This document shows positions 59,862-64,000 of a stretch of 64,000 bases of DNA, piece by piece. The notes beneath the pieces were generated by a model. That model was not told the origin of the DNA, did not search any database, and worked only from the letters and a program-made list of their open reading frames with translations. Position 1 is the stretch's first letter. Every line of letters starts with the position of its first letter. The stretch is from Flavobacteriaceae bacterium (GTDB lineage Bacteria; Bacteroidota; Bacteroidia; Flavobacteriales; Flavobacteriaceae), in contig JAKITD010000004.1 of the NCBI GenBank assembly GCA_021648265.1, positions 24,350 through 88,349 of the forward strand. The letters are read 5' to 3'. The translations under genes were made by a program, and so were the position numbers.

Positions 59862-59869
59862 CAAAGATA
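59862..59869 (-). promoter_or_regulatory. -7 box TATCTTTG for the OmpA gene
   Basis: Matches TAnnTTTG upstream of the start. Confidence 0.5.
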
Positions 59870-59931
59870 TGTATGTTTTAATAAATAATTATGTTATTTA
59901 GATTAAATGCCAAATATATGGGTTAACTAAC

Positions 59932-60954
59932 TTAAGAGTAACTACTCAATATCTCCAAAAGTCGTTCGTGCATTTCTTGAGAATAATCCAAATGTGTTAC
60001 CATTCGTAATTTCCCTTGCCCCATATTACTGAATTTTACATTTTTATCATTCATATCGTTTATAAATTTATCCAAAGGTAATTCATCAATTAAATTGAAT
60101 ATCACAATATTGGTTTCGGTGGGTTCTACATTTTTAATATAGGATTGTTTTCCTAAAACTTCAGCGATTTCACCTGCTTTTTTATGATCTTCTGCCAATC
60201 TTTCTATTTGATAATCCAGTGCATATAATCCCGCAGCAGCCATAAAACCTATTTGTCGCATCGCTCCTCCAAATACTTTTCTTATTCTAATAGCACGTTT
60301 CATTAACTCTTTATTTCCCAATAAAACGGTTCCTATTGGCGAGCCCATTCCTTTACTTAAACAAATGGAAATAGAATCGAAAACCCTCCCATATTCTTTA
60401 GGGTCTTCTTTTTTTGCAACGATTGCATTCATCAATCTGGCACCGTCTAAATGAAGTCCTAAATCATACGCATCACAAACTTTTCGAATCTTTTTAATCT
60501 CATTAAAATCGTAACAAGCGCCTCCTCCTTTATTAGTGGTGTTTTCTAAACAAACCAAAGTCGTATTTGGAGTGTGATAATTGGAGATTGGACTTATTTC
60601 TTCCTCAATTGCAGCGGCAGTAATCATTCCTCGATTACCATCGATTAATTTACAAGTAACACCACTGTTAAAAGCAGCTCCACCAGCTTCAAAATTATAA
60701 ACGTGCGCCCATTTATCACAAATTAATGAATCTCCTGGTTGTGTATGAAGTTTTATTGCTGCTTGATTAGACATAGAGCCTGTTGGAAAATACAAGGCAG
60801 TTTCCATTCCGAATTCTTCTGCAAAACGCCTTTCCAATTCGTTTACTGTTGGGTCTTCTTTAAAAACATCGTCTCCTGTTTTTGCGCTTAAAATAGCATC
60901 TAACATTCCGGGAGTGGGTTTAGTTAGCGTGTCGCTTCGTAGATCAATTATCAT
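59932..60954 (-). CDS. ltaE: Low-specificity L-threonine aldolase
   Basis: DLRSDTLTKPTPGM, GDDVFKEDPTVNELE, LENTTNKGGG, LHLDGARLMNA, CLSKGMGSPIGT. Confidence 0.94.
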   Translation of the reverse strand: MIIDLRSDTLTKPTPGMLDAILSAKTGDDVFKEDPTVNELERRFAEEFGMETALYFPTGSMSNQAAIKLHTQPGDSLICDKWAHVYNFEAGGAAFNSGVTCKLIDGNRGMITAAAIEEEISPISNYHTPNTTLVCLENTTNKGGGACYDFNEIKKIRKVCDAYDLGLHLDGARLMNAIVAKKEDPKEYGRVFDSISICLSKGMGSPIGTVLLGNKELMKRAIRIRKVFGGAMRQIGFMAAAGLYALDYQIERLAEDHKKAGEIAEVLGKQSYIKNVEPTETNIVIFNLIDELPLDKFINDMNDKNVKFSNMGQGKLRMVTHLDYSQEMHERLLEILSSYS

Positions 60955-60966
60955 TTTTAATAGGTT

Positions 60967-61236
60967 TTAAAATTGTCTTCTAAAAATAGATTCCATTTCT
61001 GAAATTAAGCTTTCTAACATTTTTCCTAATGTTACAATTTTTAGCTTATTATTATTTTCAAAATTAATGTTTTTGTATTTAGAATTGTTGGTTAAATAGT
61101 ATAAGTTATAGCTTTGCCCAAAAGAATTATTTTTATTATTAAACTGAAACTCACGGAAGCAAGAATGAATCTTAGAACTTTTAGCTGGAACGTTTTCAGG
61201 ATTTTCAACTTCCTGTTTTTTTAACGACTCTTTCAT
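60967..61236 (-). CDS. Distal part of a possibly frameshifted secreted hypothetical protein
   Basis: Overlaps the 3' end of 61205-61597 in another frame at an A7 tract. Confidence 0.5.
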   Translation of the reverse strand: MKESLKKQEVENPENVPAKSSKIHSCFREFQFNNKNNSFGQSYNLYYLTNNSKYKNINFENNNKLKIVTLGKMLESLISEMESIFRRQF

Positions 61237-61597
61237 TTAATTGCTTTCTATTTATACCTACAAAATCCATGACATCGGGATTAGATAAAGGTAATGAAAA
61301 ATACATCCCGCAGTTATTAATTTTCTTAATCATTGCTTGTCCTACTTCTTTCCAAAAAATGTAAACTTGATAATAAGTACCTTTTGAAACGCACATATTT
61401 CCGTCTTTTAATTTAAACATTTCTGTGGTTCCTAAACAATATTTATTTAAAGTGAAGTATTCGTCTATATCTCTATTTTCAAGACTATTGGTGAATTCTG
61501 AAACTAAACTATCTACATAGTCTTTATCGTTCTGTGCAACTGCTGAAATAAAAAATATTCCGAAGATAAATAGGAAACAGAGGATGGTATTTTTCAT
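61205..61597 (-). CDS. Secreted hypothetical protein (proximal part)
   Basis: Signal peptide MKNTILCFLFIFGIFFISAVAQ. Confidence 0.65.
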   Translation of the reverse strand: MKNTILCFLFIFGIFFISAVAQNDKDYVDSLVSEFTNSLENRDIDEYFTLNKYCLGTTEMFKLKDGNMCVSKGTYYQVYIFWKEVGQAMIKKINNCGMYFSLPLSNPDVMDFVGINRKQLNERVVKKTGS

Positions 61598-61845
61598 AGA
61601 ATTTTTTATTGAGTGCCTAAAGTATGTTAAAGTTCTAAGTGACTAAAGTTTACAAACAATTAAAATATTTTTAAAACACACAAATTTAGAACAATTAAAT
61701 ACTTTTAACTTTAAGTGCTTTTATAAATCCCTTAAAACTATAAAAAAAATGGCAATTTCCTTTTAAGATGATGAGTTTAATTTTACTTTTGAAGGGAATT
61801 AGAGTTTGAAAATAATAAAGTAGTTTATTTTGTCTGTTCGAGTGC

Positions 61846-61863
61846 TCCTGATAGTTATCGGGA
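61846..61863. repeat. Palindromic repeat TCCTGATAGTTATCGGGA
   Basis: Related to 4808-4825; lies within the doubtful ORF 61695-61895. Confidence 0.55.
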
Positions 61864-61911
61864 CGAGAACTAATTTTTGTTAAATTATAGTTCACTTATT
61901 TATTAATAAGA

Positions 61912-61956
61912 CCCCCATTTTCACGGGGAGTTAAAAAGATCCCTGCCTTCGAAGGG
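61912..61956. repeat. Two short hairpins just upstream of prfB
   Basis: CCCCATTTTCACGGGG and CCCTGCCTTCGAAGGG, ending 6 bp before the ATG. Confidence 0.5.
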
Positions 61957-61962
61957 AATGTT

Positions 61963-63069
61963 ATGATAACAACAGATCAACTCAACGATCTTAAAAAGCG
62001 TCTGGATGCATTAAGGAGATTTCTTGACTTAGCGAGCAAAGAAATCGAAATCGCTAACGACGACGAAAAAACATTCGACCCCAATTTTTGGAACAAACCA
62101 AAGGAAGCGGAACTTTTTATGAAAGAACTCCGTACCAAGAAAAAGTGGGTCACCGACTTTCAAAAAGCGGAGTCTCTCACCGATGATGCCGAAGTACTGT
62201 ACGAATTCTTTAAAGAAGGCGAAGGAACTGCCGAGCAAGTAGAAATGCGTTTTAATGAAGCTTTTGAAGCTATCGAAACGCTCGAGTTTAGAAATATGCT
62301 CAGTGAAGAAGGTGATAGTTTAAGTGCCGTATTACAAATTACCGCAGGTGCCGGTGGTACCGAAAGTTGTGATTGGGCAGAAATGCTGATGCGTATGTAT
62401 TTAATGTGGGCAGAAAAGCATAACCTGAAAGTAAAAGAACTCAACTTTCAATCGGGAGATGTTGCTGGAATTAAAACCGTCACCTTAGAAATTGATGGCG
62501 AATATGCTTTTGGTTGGTTAAAAGGTGAAAATGGTGTACATCGTTTGGTGCGTATTTCTCCATTTGATAGCAATGCCAAGCGTCATACTAGTTTTGCGAG
62601 TGTTTATGTGTATCCGTTAGCAGATGATACGATTGAGATTGACATCAATCCTTCCGATATTTCTTGGCAATTTGCCCGAAGTGGTGGTGCTGGAGGGCAG
62701 AATGTAAACAAGGTAGAAACCAAAGCGATTTTAACACACGAACCCTCAGGGATTATCATTCATAATTCTGAAACACGTTCGCAATTAGAAAACCGTGAAA
62801 AAGCAATGCAAATGCTGAAATCGCAGTTATATGAAATCGAATTACGGAAACAACAAGCACAACGTAACGAGATTGAATCTGGTAAAATGGCGATAGAATG
62901 GGGTTCACAAATAAGAAATTATGTGCTACATCCTTATAAATTAATTAAAGATGTACGAACCGCTCACGAAACCGGAAATGTAGATAATGTATTAAATGGA
63001 GATTTGGATGATTTTTTAAAAGCTTATTTAATGATGAATGGGCAGGAGGAAAAATTGGATGAATTGTAA
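61963..63069 (+). CDS. prfB: Peptide chain release factor 2, uninterrupted frame
   Basis: GAGGTESCDWAEMLMRMY, RSGGAGGQNVNKVETKAILTH (GGQ), SQLENREKAM. Confidence 0.96.
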   Translation: MITTDQLNDLKKRLDALRRFLDLASKEIEIANDDEKTFDPNFWNKPKEAELFMKELRTKKKWVTDFQKAESLTDDAEVLYEFFKEGEGTAEQVEMRFNEAFEAIETLEFRNMLSEEGDSLSAVLQITAGAGGTESCDWAEMLMRMYLMWAEKHNLKVKELNFQSGDVAGIKTVTLEIDGEYAFGWLKGENGVHRLVRISPFDSNAKRHTSFASVYVYPLADDTIEIDINPSDISWQFARSGGAGGQNVNKVETKAILTHEPSGIIIHNSETRSQLENREKAMQMLKSQLYEIELRKQQAQRNEIESGKMAIEWGSQIRNYVLHPYKLIKDVRTAHETGNVDNVLNGDLDDFLKAYLMMNGQEEKLDEL

Positions 63070-63275
63070 AATCTGCAACTATTACTAAAAGTATAAAATG
63101 ACTGTAACAAAGAAACTATCAACATTATCGATAAATTTTGTTTCTGGATAAAAACAATCGAAATTCAATTTTAATATATTACTTCAGACTATGTTGATTC
63201 AACTTCACAAAAAAGTGTTGTGCTATTTTTGCTGTGACTCCGATATAAAAAAAGACTTCCCGCCCTATTTTGGGT

Positions 63276-63421
63276 ATGAAATTAACTTATCGAATAAACG
63301 ACCAAGAAATTGAGACTATAGTTAACATTCAAAAACAAACTAAAAAGAAGGTTTCAATAGTAATTTATGGAAGCTTGGTTTTGAAGCACCTACTGCTTCA
63401 GAATTAGATAGAAACATTTAA
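63276..63421 (+). pseudogene. Short decayed coding remnant
   Basis: MKLTYRINDQEIETIVNIQKQTKKKVSI then, after a frame change, WKLGFEAPTASELDRNI*. Confidence 0.35.
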
Positions 63422-63439
63422 ATGCTTAAAATTAGCATT

Positions 63440-63471
63440 AAAAAACGCCCAAGATTACTCCTAGGCGTTTA
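63440..63471 (-). terminator. Terminator-like hairpin
   Basis: AAACGCC..GGCGTTT. Confidence 0.55.
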
Positions 63472-63497
63472 ACAAATAACTCCCCAATTATTTGCTT

Positions 63498-63857
63498 TTA
63501 CAGTTTGTCTTTGTTTTCTAATAAATACACATAGCGTAGTTTACTACTTACAATTGTTTCGGTATAATTGGTGTATTTCCATCCATTATCATTCATAAAG
63601 TTTAATGCATGGATCATAGAGTTAAACTTCATTGTTTTTCCAGTAGCATTTTTTATTGCATCTGCTTTCATCAGCTTAGCTTCTTGACCATAATCAACAA
63701 AAACTTTAATTTTAACGCCAAACATTGATGTATTTACACCTACTAATTGTACATACTCTATGTCTAGATCGTTAATATTAACATCCTGAACAAACACTTG
63801 TGAATAAGACAAATGGGTTATAAACATTACAGTAATAAATAATACAATTTTTCTCAT
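63498..63857 (-). CDS. Secreted small hypothetical protein
   Basis: Signal peptide MRKIVLFITVMFITHLSYS; AMKFNSMIHALNFMNDNGW-like C-half. Confidence 0.75.
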   Translation of the reverse strand: MRKIVLFITVMFITHLSYSQVFVQDVNINDLDIEYVQLVGVNTSMFGVKIKVFVDYGQEAKLMKADAIKNATGKTMKFNSMIHALNFMNDNGWKYTNYTETIVSSKLRYVYLLENKDKL

Positions 63858-64000
63858 AATTGGCTAAGTTCTAATTATAACAGCATTTTGTTTAAATAAT
63901 TCAAAAAGACCATACGCTTGGTCTGCCAATAACATTGTAACAAACCACTGTTTGAGCATAGTTTTGCTATTTCTTATTTTGTCCATATAAGCATACCAGT

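Noticed and set aside
61695-61895. 66-aa minus-strand ORF
   Set aside because: Reads through the palindromic repeat; composition does not look coding

Overview
AT-rich chromosomal window from a Bacteroidota genome, most likely Flavobacteriaceae: T9SS C-terminal sorting domains, TAnnTTTG-type promoters, DUF5916, YfhO and DUF4834-type proteins. Most of it is ordinary core metabolism and envelope content: serC/serA, a LuxC-like acyl-CoA reductase, a TonB receptor, msrA, lolD, a dihydroorotase-like protein, bcp, nth, an ECF sigma factor, uvrA, a CFAT/SPT-like enzyme next to a cysteine-synthase-fold enzyme, an oligopeptidase B-like peptidase, a YbaB homologue, an OmpA protein, a threonine aldolase and prfB. 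No rRNA, tRNA or CRISPR array was recognised. The main accessory locus is about 28.0-31.8 kb: a compact C-R-M restriction-modification operon (XRE regulator, AccI-like endonuclease, gamma-class N6A methylase). It is bracketed by two attC-like imperfect palindromes with matching ACAAC..GTATA / TATAC..GTTGT ends, and beyond them lies a chimeric graveyard of decayed tails of the two neighbouring genes. Other leads are: a consensus sigma-54 promoter followed within about 100 nt by a terminator (candidate sRNA); a 50-aa ORF downstream of the sigma factor that is absent from the ORF track; an A8 tract that separates a lipoprotein signal peptide from a peptidase; an A7 tract that splits another gene; a prfB that lacks the autoregulatory frameshift but keeps its SD-like motif; palindromic repeats read in frame at the ends of two genes; and a MITE-like element. 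No database search or computation was run. Family names come from recognising motifs in the supplied translations, and start codons are estimates.
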